Source: UBA11606 sp965243715 (GTDB lineage: Bacteria; Actinomycetota; Acidimicrobiia; Acidimicrobiales; Aldehydirespiratoraceae). Taken from it: DNA of 64,000 bases. The position numbers and the translations under genes are program-made. The notes beneath the pieces are model-generated. The model was not told the origin of the DNA. It saw only the letters and a list, made by a program, of their open reading frames with translations, and did not search any database. The stretch lies in NCBI GenBank assembly GCA_965243715.1, contig CBDEVU010000017.1, positions 1 to 64,000 on the forward strand, written 5' to 3'. Shown here piece by piece: positions 25,925 to 35,220 of this stretch. Position 1 is the first letter of the stretch, and every line of letters begins with the position of its first letter.

Positions 25925-26575
25925 ATGACTGTCACCGTCTCGCCTGCGGGTGGGCCGCGGCCCCAACCGGGGACCGCCAGCCCGCGCGTTTTATTGGCCC
26001 GCCTACGATCCATCGCTATTCGGTACCGACTCGTCCGCCTGAGTTTGGCTCTAATCGTGGCCTTTGCTGCGGCCCTAGTGGTGAACAATGCTCACGCCGA
26101 CGCTAAAGCCAACCGAGACGCGTGGGGCACCTCCCAACCGGTCTGGGTCGCGACCGGATTGATCCCGTCTGGTACTCCGCTGTCCGACGAGAACCTAGAG
26201 ATCGCGATCCTTCCCCTCGCCGCGTTGCCCGATGATGCCGTCACCGAACTCCCGATCGGGCAACGCACGCGGGTCGACTTAGGGACCGGCGAGATCATTC
26301 GCCACGCCCGACTCGCTCCCGACGCGGGCAGTGCCATCTCGGCTCGCCTAGCGCCGGGCCAAGCCGGGGTGTCTCTGCCGGTCGAAGTCAACATCTACGA
26401 GATTGGCGATCGCGTTTCTCTGTACGACGCGCTCGAGGCCACCGCGCTGGCCACCTCGGCCGAGGTGATCGCGAAAGAGGACCGCCAGATCACTGTCGGG
26501 GTGCCGGAGTACACGGTTCCCGACGCCGTCCGGTCCCTTAGTACCGCGGGCGTTGTCGTGGTGCTCGACCCCTAA
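25925..26575 (+). CDS. SAF-domain protein (CpaB-like)
   Basis: A 216-residue protein with one membrane helix (LALIVAFAAALVVNN, residues about 40-55) followed by a SAF domain (PVWVATGLIPSGTPLSDENL and GEIIRHARLAPDAG). This arrangement resembles the Flp-pilus assembly protein CpaB, but no other pilus genes are nearby. AGGAAG lies 4 nt before the ATG. It follows the FmdB-like gene by 50 nt, and the two genes are often neighbours in Actinobacteria as far as I recall. Confidence 0.75.
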   Translation: MTVTVSPAGGPRPQPGTASPRVLLARLRSIAIRYRLVRLSLALIVAFAAALVVNNAHADAKANRDAWGTSQPVWVATGLIPSGTPLSDENLEIAILPLAALPDDAVTELPIGQRTRVDLGTGEIIRHARLAPDAGSAISARLAPGQAGVSLPVEVNIYEIGDRVSLYDALEATALATSAEVIAKEDRQITVGVPEYTVPDAVRSLSTAGVVVVLDP

Positions 26576-26604
26576 CCAGATCATGCACCCGGCTGGGCCG
26601 GTTC

Positions 26605-27414
26605 CTAGCGCCAGCCGGTGGCAAGGATGCAGAGCACCGCAACCCCCAGAACGATCCGGTAGATCACGAACGGGAAAAAAGTGCGCGACTCCACTAGCCG
26701 CAACGTCCCCCACACCGCCACCCACCCCGTCGCCGCGGCGGTCGCCATGCCCACAAGAAACGGCGGCCAAAACGACGACGGGATAGACGCCTCAAGCAAC
26801 GAAAAGAGACCGGCACCGGCAATCACCGGCAAACTCATCAAGAACACGAGTCGAGCCGCCGCGGCGCGCTCGAAACCCAAACCGCGGCTCACGGTGAGCG
26901 TGACCCCGGAGCGACTCACGCCCGGCTGAAGGGCCAGCGCCTGGCCAACGCCCATAGCGAGGGCATCACGCAACGTGAAGGTGTCGAGGGAGCGCCGTTC
27001 GGGGAGTCGATCCGCGATCAATAACACCACGCCGAACCCGATGAGCATGACGGCGATAACCCAGATGCGGTCGAGGCCACCAATTTGTTCCTTGAGCAGC
27101 ACGCCGATCAGCCCCGCCGGCACGGCCGAAACAACGAGAAACCAGGCGATGCGGCCATCGGTCGAGAAACCTTCCCCCCGCAACGGAGCTAACCCCGCGG
27201 TGAGGTACCGGAGCACGTCATGGCGCAGATAGGCGATAGCGCCAACCAACGTGCCGAGGTGGACGGCCACATCAAAGGAGGTCTCTAGTTCCTCGGATAA
27301 ATTGTTCCAGCCCAACAACCAGCGTGTGAGTTCAAGATGCCCGCTCGATGAGATGGGCAGGAACTCCGAAAGCCCCTGTACGAAGCCCAGAACAATGGCG
27401 TGAAGGATCTCCAT
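26605..27414 (-). CDS. uppP: Undecaprenyl-diphosphatase
   Basis: A 269-residue polytopic BacA/UppP. The two active-site segments are present: GFVQGLSEFLPISSSGHLEL near the N-terminus and LQPGVSRSGVT near residue 165. It dephosphorylates undecaprenyl pyrophosphate to recycle the cell-wall lipid carrier and can confer bacitracin tolerance. ATG 27414 gives the canonical N-terminus (MEILHAIVLG). It is the last gene after the TldE cluster on the same strand. Confidence 0.95.
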   Translation of the reverse strand: MEILHAIVLGFVQGLSEFLPISSSGHLELTRWLLGWNNLSEELETSFDVAVHLGTLVGAIAYLRHDVLRYLTAGLAPLRGEGFSTDGRIAWFLVVSAVPAGLIGVLLKEQIGGLDRIWVIAVMLIGFGVVLLIADRLPERRSLDTFTLRDALAMGVGQALALQPGVSRSGVTLTVSRGLGFERAAAARLVFLMSLPVIAGAGLFSLLEASIPSSFWPPFLVGMATAAATGWVAVWGTLRLVESRTFFPFVIYRIVLGVAVLCILATGWR

Positions 27415-27441
27415 AGTTGCCGTAAGGCTAGGTGCCAAGCC

Positions 27442-28800
27442 CTAGTCGCCCGCACCGCCGAGGGTCATGCCGTCAATAACTAGGGTCGGGAAGAGCGCTC
27501 CGCTCGGCTGACGCTCGAGGTCGGCCCCCACGCCGACTAGGTCGAGCAACAGGCGCGGAATCGTTCCGGCCAGCGTGGCCTCCCGAAACGGCTCGGTCAA
27601 GGCCCCGTCACAGATCCGTACTCCTTCCACGCCGACCGAGAAGTCGCCACTCACCGCATTTACCCCGCTGTGCAGGCCTTGCAAGGAGCACACGAGCACA
27701 CCGTCGTCGATCCCTTGGACCAACGACTCAAGGTCTCCGGTTCCGGCGGCCACGTGAAGGACCCGATGACCAGGCGACGGGGTGCCGCGGACTGATCGGA
27801 TGGCAGACCCCGTCGATGACGTGTTGAGGCCGCGAGCACTGCGGGCGTCGTGCAAAAAACCCGCTAGGTGCCCGTCAGTAATGAGCGGGACCCGTCGACA
27901 GGCCAACCCTTCGCCGTCTATCGCCGCGCCGCCGAGGGCCTCGGGATCAGTCGGATCGTCGAACAAGGTGAGCGCCGTGGTGGCGATGGCCTCACCGACT
28001 CGATCGGCGAACGGCGTGCGCCCCTTCACTACCCGTTCGCCCGACAACATGGCGGCCACGATTCCCAGTACCGTGCCCACGAAACGCGGTTCGAGAACTA
28101 CTTGGGGTCGACCGGTCGAAGGGCGAGTCGCGCCGAGGAGTTGAACGGCGCGGTCAACGGCAGTTTGGGCGACCTTCTGCGGATCTAGATCCTGGGGCGC
28201 GGCGGCGGCCTCGGCAGCCCATCCGGTTTGGGTTCTTCCATCAGTGTCGTCCAGCAATACGCTGGTCGATAACGAGGCCGAGGCCGCACGGTCCCACGCA
28301 TCGATGCCGGTGGTGCTGACGAGGGCGCTCTCGCCGCGACCATCGGCGTAGATCGAGGCGCGCACGCCTCTAACTCGCGGGTCGGCGGCCCGAGTGGCGG
28401 CTTCTACCGCGAGGGCAAGGTCGACCTTCGCGTCGACGCTTTCAGCCATGAGTCGTTCGTCGAAGATTTCATGCTCGACCACCGGGTAGCCGTCGGGTTC
28501 GGCTAGCCCTACCCGTTCATCGGGTTCAGCAAACCTGGCGTTGTCGCGGGCCTCGCTGAGAAGGTGGGCGACCACGTCATCATCCCAAGATCCCGCGTGG
28601 GCGAACCCTTCTCGACCATCACGGATGACTCGGACCCCCACCCCCATGCTCTCGGCGACAGTTAGCGACTCGACCTCACCACCGTGGACTCGCACTTCGG
28701 TTCGCTGCGCAGAACCAGCACAGACTTCGACTGCTTCGCCCGGCTTAGCCCCAGCCACGACTTGACGGGCCAGCAGGGTTGATCGATGGGTTGTGGACAC
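27442..28800 (-). CDS. TldE/PmbA-like protein, copy 2
   Basis: A 452-residue member of the TldD/PmbA (U62) family. It has the N-terminal GVRVIRDGREGFAHAG and the C-terminal LHSGVNAVSGDFSVGVEGV, but no HExxxH zinc site. This places it on the TldE (PmbA) side. It starts 24 nt after the previous tldE-like gene and shares its overall pattern, so the pair probably arose by an old duplication. TldD/TldE complexes cleave peptides from proteins or modified-peptide precursors. Confidence 0.85.
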   Translation of the reverse strand: MSTTHRSTLLARQVVAGAKPGEAVEVCAGSAQRTEVRVHGGEVESLTVAESMGVGVRVIRDGREGFAHAGSWDDDVVAHLLSEARDNARFAEPDERVGLAEPDGYPVVEHEIFDERLMAESVDAKVDLALAVEAATRAADPRVRGVRASIYADGRGESALVSTTGIDAWDRAASASLSTSVLLDDTDGRTQTGWAAEAAAAPQDLDPQKVAQTAVDRAVQLLGATRPSTGRPQVVLEPRFVGTVLGIVAAMLSGERVVKGRTPFADRVGEAIATTALTLFDDPTDPEALGGAAIDGEGLACRRVPLITDGHLAGFLHDARSARGLNTSSTGSAIRSVRGTPSPGHRVLHVAAGTGDLESLVQGIDDGVLVCSLQGLHSGVNAVSGDFSVGVEGVRICDGALTEPFREATLAGTIPRLLLDLVGVGADLERQPSGALFPTLVIDGMTLGGAGD

Positions 28801-28824
28801 GGCTAGCTACTCGAGAAGCGGTGC

Positions 28825-30168
28825 TCAGACGCCCGACATCATGACGTCGCTGACTACCAGGGTGACCCCGGTGGCGTTCGCCGGAAGCCAAACGAGATCG
28901 TTTCCAACCGCGGCGATGTCGAGCAAGAGACGCGGCACGGTGGACGCAATAGTGACCTCGCGGATCGGCTCGGCGAGTTCGCCGTTGCGGATGCGGAGAC
29001 CCTCCGCCCCAGTCGAGAAGTCACCGGAGACCGGGTTCACGCCCGAGTGCAATCCGGCCACGTCTTGGACTAGGAAGCCGTTGTCGATCTTGGCCAGCAA
29101 AGTCTGAGGGTCGTCGCAACCGGGCGTGAGCGACAATGCCTGTGCGTCCACCCTGGGAGCGCTCTTGAAGCCGTCCCGTACCGCCGAACCGGTGGAGGCT
29201 TCGCCGGAGCGACGACCCGAGTAACTGTTGTGAAGGAACCCGGTGAGCACGCCGTCGGTGATAAGCGGGGTACGACGGGTAGCCAACCCTTCCCCGTCGA
29301 CCATCGACGCGGTGAAGGCCGCTGCGTTGGTCGGGTCGTCAACGAGGGTGAGCAACGGATGGGCCACCGAATCGCCCTTTCGATCGGCGAACATTGAGCG
29401 GCCCTTCAGCACCGCTTCGCCGGTGAGCGTTTGCCCCACGATGCCCAATAGTTGGGCGGTGACCGAAGGATCGAGCACCACGGTGAGTCGCTGCGAGTTC
29501 GGCTTAGTGGCTCCTAGGAGGCGGGTGGCCCGATCGGCCGCATCGCGGGCGGCAACGGCAACGTCGAGCGCGCTCGGATCTCGGCCGATGGAGAAGCCGA
29601 AGCCCGACTGGGTTTCGCCGTTTTCCTCCGCTAACGCGTAGGCCGCTAGGTAGCACCCGGTCTCTCTGGTTGCCGCGGCGATTCCCGTGGAGGTCGCGAC
29701 GGCCGACTCGTACAGAGTGTCGATGTACTCGGCGGATTCAATGCCGGTTATACGCGGATCAGCGGCGCGAGTAGCTTTTTCTAATTCGATCGCTAGGGCA
29801 ATCTTGTCGTCGGTTGAGAACGTGGCCAAGGCGTCGCTGAACAGGTCGAGATCGACCGGCGCCACCCCATCGGCGAGCGCGACACCATTGAACTCGTCGG
29901 GTTCGGCAAACGCGGCATTATCGCGAGCCTCGCGCAGGGTTTCGCCGAGGGCGTCCTCATCGAGCGTACCCGCGTAGGCGTAGCCTTGGCGGCCATCGGC
30001 CACAACGCGCACGCCGATACCGCTCGACGCCGCGCTCGTGAAGGACTCGAGTTCGCCTTCGTAGGCACGGATTTCGGTTTCGCGCTCGTGAACGACGTAG
30101 GCCTCAACCTGCTCGCGGGGTTTGGCCCACCCAGCAACTCGGATGGCGATATCAAGAAGTTCGCTCAT
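28825..30168 (-). CDS. TldE/PmbA-like protein, copy 1
   Basis: A 447-residue TldE/PmbA protein with GVRVVADGRQGYAYAG, FTASMVDGEGLATRRTPLI and LHSGVNPVSGDFSTGAEG. No metal-binding His pair is present. The frame extends to 30261, but ATG 30168 lies 2 nt after the tldD stop and gives the expected N-terminus. Together with TldD it should form the hetero-oligomeric protease, with TldD giving the active site. Confidence 0.88.
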   Translation of the reverse strand: MSELLDIAIRVAGWAKPREQVEAYVVHERETEIRAYEGELESFTSAASSGIGVRVVADGRQGYAYAGTLDEDALGETLREARDNAAFAEPDEFNGVALADGVAPVDLDLFSDALATFSTDDKIALAIELEKATRAADPRITGIESAEYIDTLYESAVATSTGIAAATRETGCYLAAYALAEENGETQSGFGFSIGRDPSALDVAVAARDAADRATRLLGATKPNSQRLTVVLDPSVTAQLLGIVGQTLTGEAVLKGRSMFADRKGDSVAHPLLTLVDDPTNAAAFTASMVDGEGLATRRTPLITDGVLTGFLHNSYSGRRSGEASTGSAVRDGFKSAPRVDAQALSLTPGCDDPQTLLAKIDNGFLVQDVAGLHSGVNPVSGDFSTGAEGLRIRNGELAEPIREVTIASTVPRLLLDIAAVGNDLVWLPANATGVTLVVSDVMMSGV

Positions 30169-30170
30169 CG

Positions 30171-31562
30171 TCAGGCCGCGGTACCGCCGATGGTAAGGCT
30201 GGTCACCCGCAGGGTGGGGGTGCCGTCGCCCACCGGAACGCCCTGACCGTCCTTGCCGCACATGCCGGGTGATCCCATAGCAAAATCGTGGCCCAATCGA
30301 TCAATGCGGGTGAGGACCTCCGGACCGTTGCCGATGAGGTTTCCTTCGCGGATGGGATCAGTGATTTCACCGTTTTCGATGAGATAAGCCTCGGTCATAC
30401 CGAAGACGAAATCTCCGGTGGCGGTGTTGACCTGACCACCGCCGAGTTGGGCAACATAGACCCCAGAGTCGGTACTGGCCACGATGTCGGCCGGATCGTC
30501 GCTACCTGCGGTGATGTAAGTATTGGTCATACGCACCATCGGAAGGTGCTGATAACTCTGTCGACGGCCGTTGCCGGAACTGCGCCGGCCTTCCTTGCGT
30601 GCCCGTAACTCATCCCACATGTAATCGGCGAGAACGCCTTGGTTGATCAAGACGTTGTGCGCGGCGGGTTGTCCTTCGTCGTCGATGCTGAAATGCCCCC
30701 ACTCGCCAGCCATCGTGGAGTCGTCGATCAAGGTGACGAGCGGCGAAGCGACTTGCTCGCCCACTCGGCCCGCGAAAACCGACGCCGCTTTACCCACGAG
30801 ATCGGCCTCCAGACCGTGGCCACACGCTTCGTGAAACAGCACTCCGCCACTGCCGGCGCCCACCACCACAGGCATAGCGCCCGACGGAGCGGGGCGGGCT
30901 TTTAGCTTGGTGATCGCTCGGCCCGCCGCTCGCCGAGCCATCGCCTCGACATCAGTTTCGTCAAAAAGCTCAAAGCCGATAGTGCGTCCGGCGCTCTCAC
31001 GCCCAGTTTGCATCCCCGTATCCCCAGTGGCGACACAGCTTACGGAGAATAAAGTCCGCACCTGATCATCGTTCGCCATGAGTCCGTCGGAGTTGGCCAC
31101 CAGAATGCGGCGCCGACTGTCGCCGTAGCGGGCAGAAACCTGCGAGATGGCCGCCCCTTCGCCCCGAGCCGCTTCGTTGGCCAGGGTGAGGAGTCCCACC
31201 TTGGTTGCTTTGGCCACCGCCTCGGGGGGGATGCGAGCAGGGTTGGTGCGCATCTCGGCGACGGGCGATACTGCGACGATCTTGGTGCCTCCCCCGCCCC
31301 CTCGGGCTGCCGCCCCCGCTGCTTCGGCGGCCGCGGCCAGACCTTTCTCGGAGAGGTCGGCGGTGTGGGCGAAGCCGGTGGTTTCGCCCACCACGACCCG
31401 GATACCCGCGCCTCGATCGCGGCCGCTCGTGAGTTCCTCAACCCGACCATCGTCGAACACCGCCGACGAGGAACGCTTATCTTCGACAAAGATTTCCGCG
31501 AAGTCACCGCCGGTCTTCATGGCGGTAGAAAGCGTGCGGTTGATCAACTCGTGGTCGAGCAC
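30171..31562 (-). CDS. tldD: TldD-like metalloprotease (catalytic subunit)
   Basis: A 463-residue protein with the family zinc motif HEACGH (HExxxH) in LFHEACGHGLEAD, and a C-terminal GDFVFGMTEAYLIENGEITD. This is the catalytic partner of TldE. It starts at GTG with GGGAGG 5 nt upstream. It heads the tldD-tldE-tldE set with gaps of 2 and 24 nt. No RiPP precursor is visible nearby, so the substrate is unknown. Confidence 0.92.
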   Translation of the reverse strand: MLDHELINRTLSTAMKTGGDFAEIFVEDKRSSSAVFDDGRVEELTSGRDRGAGIRVVVGETTGFAHTADLSEKGLAAAAEAAGAAARGGGGGTKIVAVSPVAEMRTNPARIPPEAVAKATKVGLLTLANEAARGEGAAISQVSARYGDSRRRILVANSDGLMANDDQVRTLFSVSCVATGDTGMQTGRESAGRTIGFELFDETDVEAMARRAAGRAITKLKARPAPSGAMPVVVGAGSGGVLFHEACGHGLEADLVGKAASVFAGRVGEQVASPLVTLIDDSTMAGEWGHFSIDDEGQPAAHNVLINQGVLADYMWDELRARKEGRRSSGNGRRQSYQHLPMVRMTNTYITAGSDDPADIVASTDSGVYVAQLGGGQVNTATGDFVFGMTEAYLIENGEITDPIREGNLIGNGPEVLTRIDRLGHDFAMGSPGMCGKDGQGVPVGDGTPTLRVTSLTIGGTAA

Positions 31563-31615
31563 CAGAACCTCCCAGGTCTGAGGCTGCTAATCGTAGGCCG
31601 CTGCGCCGCTCGCGG

Positions 31616-32239
31616 CTACCAAGGCGGACTGCCCACCCCTAGGCGCCAGTACTCCCCCGCCGAACCCGAACCCGCGGTGGCCCCGAGGGAGGCTGCGACC
31701 AATCGCCCGTCGACTATTTCGCTTACGGCATCGGTCGTGGCGAACAAGTGCTTAAGCAACTTAGCGGTCAGCGCCCGCTCCGAGAGCAAGGCGTCCCGAT
31801 CAATCGGGCCGTTGCGCCCCGCTACTTTGGCTTCCATAGTGGAGCGGACTATTTCTAGTTCTTCACCGAGTACGCCCGGGCCAGTGGCGTCAAATAGATG
31901 CGCCCGTTCGGAGTGATCGGCGTCCCACCACAAACGAACGGTCATCACCAAATCGGCACCCAGCACGGAGAGTTCGAGTCGCCGCTCAATCCAGCCCGCC
32001 GTCGCCGACAAGGCTGAGTCAACGGCCGGCCCAACGGTCGCCCCCGACTCAGGGGTTGACGCGGCGACTGACTCGCCCGGGGCCTCAACTACCTCGCCCG
32101 GGGCGTCGACTACCTCGTTCTCTGACCCTATATCGGGGGTCGAAACGACTTGGTCAGCAGAAACGCCCGAACAGCCCGCGACCAAGAAACCAACTACTAA
32201 TGAGACCACCAACGCTTTGGTGAACTTGCGTGTGCTCAT
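31616..32239 (-). CDS. Putative lipoprotein, unknown function
   Basis: A 207-residue protein with a clear lipoprotein signal (LVVSLVVGFLVAGCSG). A linker follows that contains two VVxAPGE heptads from a 21-nt duplication. The C-terminal domain (WIERRLELSVLGADLVMTVR) is not one I recognise. ATG 32239 is used; GGAGAAGG lies 12 nt upstream, which is rather far. The 166-nt gap to dxs holds the two divergent promoters and nothing else visible. Confidence 0.7.
   Translation of the reverse strand: MSTRKFTKALVVSLVVGFLVAGCSGVSADQVVSTPDIGSENEVVDAPGEVVEAPGESVAASTPESGATVGPAVDSALSATAGWIERRLELSVLGADLVMTVRLWWDADHSERAHLFDATGPGVLGEELEIVRSTMEAKVAGRNGPIDRDALLSERALTAKLLKHLFATTDAVSEIVDGRLVAASLGATAGSGSAGEYWRLGVGSPPW
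32092..32097 (+). other. Local 21-nt duplication in lipoprotein linker
   Basis: Within about 32070-32115 a unit containing CTCGCCCGGGGC is repeated. On the minus strand it encodes VVDAPGE then VVEAPGE in the lipoprotein linker. It belongs with the other in-frame microrepeats of the window. Confidence 0.6.
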
Positions 32240-32391
32240 AACACCAACCAACCTTCTCCGACCTCGTTTGACGGGACCGGAATATGTAACGGGATGGCGG
32301 TGATGACTCTCACGGCAAGAGCACGGCTAACCCTAGCAAGGACGGACGCCAATCGTGCGGCCTGATTCGGATACTTTTCCGAACCGACGGC

Positions 32392-32397
32392 TAGTCT
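32392..32397 (+). promoter_or_regulatory. Candidate -10 box of dxs (TAGTCT)
   Basis: TAGTCT ends 8 nt before the dxs ATG at 32406, consistent with a leaderless or near-leaderless transcript. Confidence 0.45.
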
Positions 32398-32405
32398 GAA
32401 AAGCG

Positions 32406-34286
32406 ATGTTGCTCGACGCACTCTCGGGACCCGACGACCTACGCGGTCGCAGCTTCGACGAACTCGATAATCTGTCCGAACAGATTCGGCATCTTCTGAT
32501 CGAATCGGTAACCAAACACGGCGGCCATCTCGGCTCCAACCTCGGCGCGGTGGAACTCACCATTGCGTTGCACCGGGTATTTCGATCACCCCACGACGTG
32601 ATCTTGTGGGACACCGGCCACCAGGCCTACGTCCACAAGATGCTTACCGGTCGGGTCAAACAGTTCCGCAACCTCCGACAAGGCGGCGGCATGTCCGGCT
32701 ATCCCAGTCGGGCCGAGTCCGAACACGACTGGGTCGAAAACAGCCACGCCTCCACCGTTTTGAGTTACGCCCACGGCTTTGCCACCGCGTTTCACGCCAA
32801 CGACGAGCGTCGTCGAGTAGTTGCCGTCATCGGTGACGGGGCCATGACCGGCGGTATGGCCTTCGAAGGCCTCAACAACCTTGGACACAGCGAGCGCGAC
32901 GTGGTCATCGTGCTCAACGACAATGGTCGTTCCTACGCCCCCACCGTGTCGCGCCTGTCCGAGAACCTAGTCAAAATCCGCAACAACCCGACCTACATGC
33001 GCCGCCAGGCCAAGGTCGAAGAAATCGCCGAACGTATACCGTGGGTCGGCGAGCAGATCGGTCGCGGCTTCAAGATGTCCAAAGCCGCGGTGCGTGAGCT
33101 TTGGGAACCGCCCGCCTTCTTCGAGGACCTAGGTGTTCGCTATATGGGTCCCTTCGACGGCCACGACATTGAGTCGGTAGAAGAGGCACTCCAGAACGCG
33201 GCCGAGTTTGAAGGTCCCGTCGTGGTCCACGTGCTGACCCAAAAAGGTCGTGGTTACGCCCCCGCCGAACAAGACGACATCAAGAACATGCACGATACCG
33301 GTTCGATGAAGGAAGGGTCCTACACCGCCGCCTTCGCCGAGACGCTCGTGAAACTCGGCGATCAACACCCGGAATTGGTGGCCATCACCGCGGCCATGCC
33401 GGACTCCACCGGACTGCTCCCCTTTCGTGAGCGTTTCCCCCACCGATGCTTCGACGTCGGCATCGCCGAACAGCACGCCGTCACCGCCGCCGCCGGTATG
33501 GCCATGGGCGGCCTGCGCCCCCTCATTGCTGTGTACTCCACCTTCCTCACGAGGGCCATTGACCAAGTCAACCTCGACGTCGGCCTCCATAGCCAACCCG
33601 TCATCTTCTGTATTGACCGAGCCGGAATTACCGGCCCCGATGGCCCTTCTCACCACGGCATTCTCGACCTCGTCTTGCTCACGAAGGTGCCAGGCATGAC
33701 CGTCTTGGCCCCGTCTAGCTATCAAGAAGTCCAACAAATGATGGAAGACGCCATGGATCTCACCAGCGGTCCGGTCGCCATCCGTTGGTCACGGGGGAAG
33801 GCCGCCCAGGTGGGCGACAACGAGGTCGGTCGGGGCTTGCGAGCTCGCAAGGTGCGTTCCGGCGATGGTTCGGTAGCCCTGCTCGGATTCGGCCAGATGC
33901 TGCCCGCGGCGCAACTCGCGGCCGCGCAACTCGCCGAAGGGGGCCTAGAGACCACCGTCTATGACCCACGGGCCGTCGTGCCCCTCGACTCGGCCATGAT
34001 CGACGACATTGCCACCCATGACATCGTGATCACCGTGGAGGACGGACTCCGAATCGGCGGTGCCGGGGCAGGGGTACGAGACGCACTCGGCGACCGTGAT
34101 GCCCACTGTCGAGTGCGGGTGCTCGGCGTGCCCGTCGAGTACATCTCCCACGACAACCCCGACACCATCCACGCCCGGTTTGGTCTCGACGGTCCCGGCA
34201 TCGCCGCGAGCGTCAAAGAAGTGGTGGCTAGGTGTAGTACGGGTTCGCACCCTGTTGGTGATCGGTCGAGTCGACGACTTCGGTGA
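32406..34286 (+). CDS. dxs: 1-deoxy-D-xylulose-5-phosphate synthase
   Basis: A 626-residue thiamine-diphosphate enzyme. Motifs include HGGHLGSNLGAVELTIALH, WDTGHQAYVHK, GDGAMTGGMAFEGLN (ThDP/Mg site), FDVGIAEQHAVTAAAG and DRAGITGPDGPSHHG. It condenses pyruvate and glyceraldehyde-3-phosphate at the entry of the MEP isoprenoid pathway. Length is normal. Its last 59 nt overlap the 3' end of nfuA on the other strand. Confidence 0.96.
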   Translation: MLLDALSGPDDLRGRSFDELDNLSEQIRHLLIESVTKHGGHLGSNLGAVELTIALHRVFRSPHDVILWDTGHQAYVHKMLTGRVKQFRNLRQGGGMSGYPSRAESEHDWVENSHASTVLSYAHGFATAFHANDERRRVVAVIGDGAMTGGMAFEGLNNLGHSERDVVIVLNDNGRSYAPTVSRLSENLVKIRNNPTYMRRQAKVEEIAERIPWVGEQIGRGFKMSKAAVRELWEPPAFFEDLGVRYMGPFDGHDIESVEEALQNAAEFEGPVVVHVLTQKGRGYAPAEQDDIKNMHDTGSMKEGSYTAAFAETLVKLGDQHPELVAITAAMPDSTGLLPFRERFPHRCFDVGIAEQHAVTAAAGMAMGGLRPLIAVYSTFLTRAIDQVNLDVGLHSQPVIFCIDRAGITGPDGPSHHGILDLVLLTKVPGMTVLAPSSYQEVQQMMEDAMDLTSGPVAIRWSRGKAAQVGDNEVGRGLRARKVRSGDGSVALLGFGQMLPAAQLAAAQLAEGGLETTVYDPRAVVPLDSAMIDDIATHDIVITVEDGLRIGGAGAGVRDALGDRDAHCRVRVLGVPVEYISHDNPDTIHARFGLDGPGIAASVKEVVARCSTGSHPVGDRSSRRLR

Positions 34287-34869
34287 TCTCCGGCACCGCT
34301 TCCAGGATCGCTTTTTGGATCCCTTGTTGCAGGGTGGCCGCGCTCATAGAACAGCCTTGGCAGCCACCCCCCATCGTGACATAAGCCGTTTCCCCCTCGA
34401 CACCTACGAGTTCGGCGAAACCGCCGTGCGCGGCGAGGGCCGGGTTGATGCGTTCAGCCAAAAGCACCGTGATTTTGTTGGCCGCGTCGCCGCTAAGTTC
34501 CAACTGCCCCATCTCGCCCAAAGGGTTCGGACGGTTGGGATTGCGAATCACCAGGCCGCCTTGGCCCGCCACCGCGGGGAGATCAAGGGTAGAACCACGC
34601 ATGGCGTCAACACTGTTGGCGGGGATGATGACACTCAGGCCGTCGACGGTGTGGATGTGATCGTCGTCGGCGGCGTCGGTCACCGAGTCAAGCGAAAGAT
34701 CGTAGGTGTAGTCGACGCCGGAGGCGCCGGTAACTTCGACCCGCAAGCCGAGAGATTCTGCATCGGATTCTTTGGCGCGAATCTCCATCACTGTCTGGCG
34801 CGCCGCGTCGGTAACGATCATCACCTCGCCGGTTTGGTGGGTGCTCGCCTGCTCAGCCGTATCGGTCAT
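34228..34869 (-). CDS. nfuA: Fe-S cluster carrier NfuA
   Basis: A 213-residue protein with a degenerate A-type (IscA-like) N-terminal domain lacking its Cys residues, and a C-terminal NifU-like domain with GGGCQGCSMSAATL (CxxC). This is the NfuA layout. It delivers 4Fe-4S clusters to target proteins, possibly MoaA and the RecB-like nuclease of this region. TAGTCT lies 6 nt before the ATG, so it may be leaderless. Confidence 0.92.
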   Translation of the reverse strand: MTDTAEQASTHQTGEVMIVTDAARQTVMEIRAKESDAESLGLRVEVTGASGVDYTYDLSLDSVTDAADDDHIHTVDGLSVIIPANSVDAMRGSTLDLPAVAGQGGLVIRNPNRPNPLGEMGQLELSGDAANKITVLLAERINPALAAHGGFAELVGVEGETAYVTMGGGCQGCSMSAATLQQGIQKAILEAVPEITEVVDSTDHQQGANPYYT

Positions 34870-34875
34870 GGTTCC

Positions 34876-34881
34876 AGACTA
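34876..34881 (-). promoter_or_regulatory. Candidate leaderless -10 box of nfuA (TAGTCT)
   Basis: On the minus strand TAGTCT ends 6 nt before the nfuA ATG at 34869. Confidence 0.5.
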
Positions 34882-34890
34882 ACCACCGAC

Positions 34891-35220
34891 TCACCCGCCG
34901 CGACGGTCGAGATCTTCTAGTTCGCTGGATAATTCAAGCCACCGCTCCTCGAGCGCACCGAGTTGCGCTTCTGCTGTCGCCAGTTCGCCGCCTAGTCGAG
35001 TCAAGGCATCGTAGTTCGCCGACGCGGCCTCCATCTCGGCCCGCAATCCGGTAACTTGGTGGTCCAACTTGGCCACTTGCTTGTCAACCGTTTTGAGTTC
35101 CTGGCGAACGGTGCGGCGCGATCGTTCACTCCCCGGGGCCGCCTCTGGGCTCTCTGGATCGGGGCTTGGATCGGGGCTTGGATCGCGCTCCGAGGTTGCC
35201 CACGTTGCCACTCGACTGCG
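34891..35220 (-). pseudogene. Frameshifted C-terminal coiled-coil of the ABC-F protein
   Basis: This frame encodes RRTVRQELKTVDKQVAKLDH followed by further heptad-like Leu/Glu/Ala residues and LEERWLELSSELEDL. That is the C-terminal coiled coil typical of Uup-type ABC-F proteins. It is read in the +1 frame relative to the ABC-F gene just upstream, which stops at 35126. No stop codon interrupts the coiled coil. Either the genome has a frameshift, or there is a sequence error, or the ribosome shifts frame. It has no convincing start of its own. Confidence 0.7.

Noticed and set aside
35126..35128. The TGA ending the ABC-F gene as a selenocysteine codon
   Set aside because: Reading through in the same frame gives no conserved sequence. 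The coiled coil continues in a different frame, so a frameshift explains it and Sec does not.
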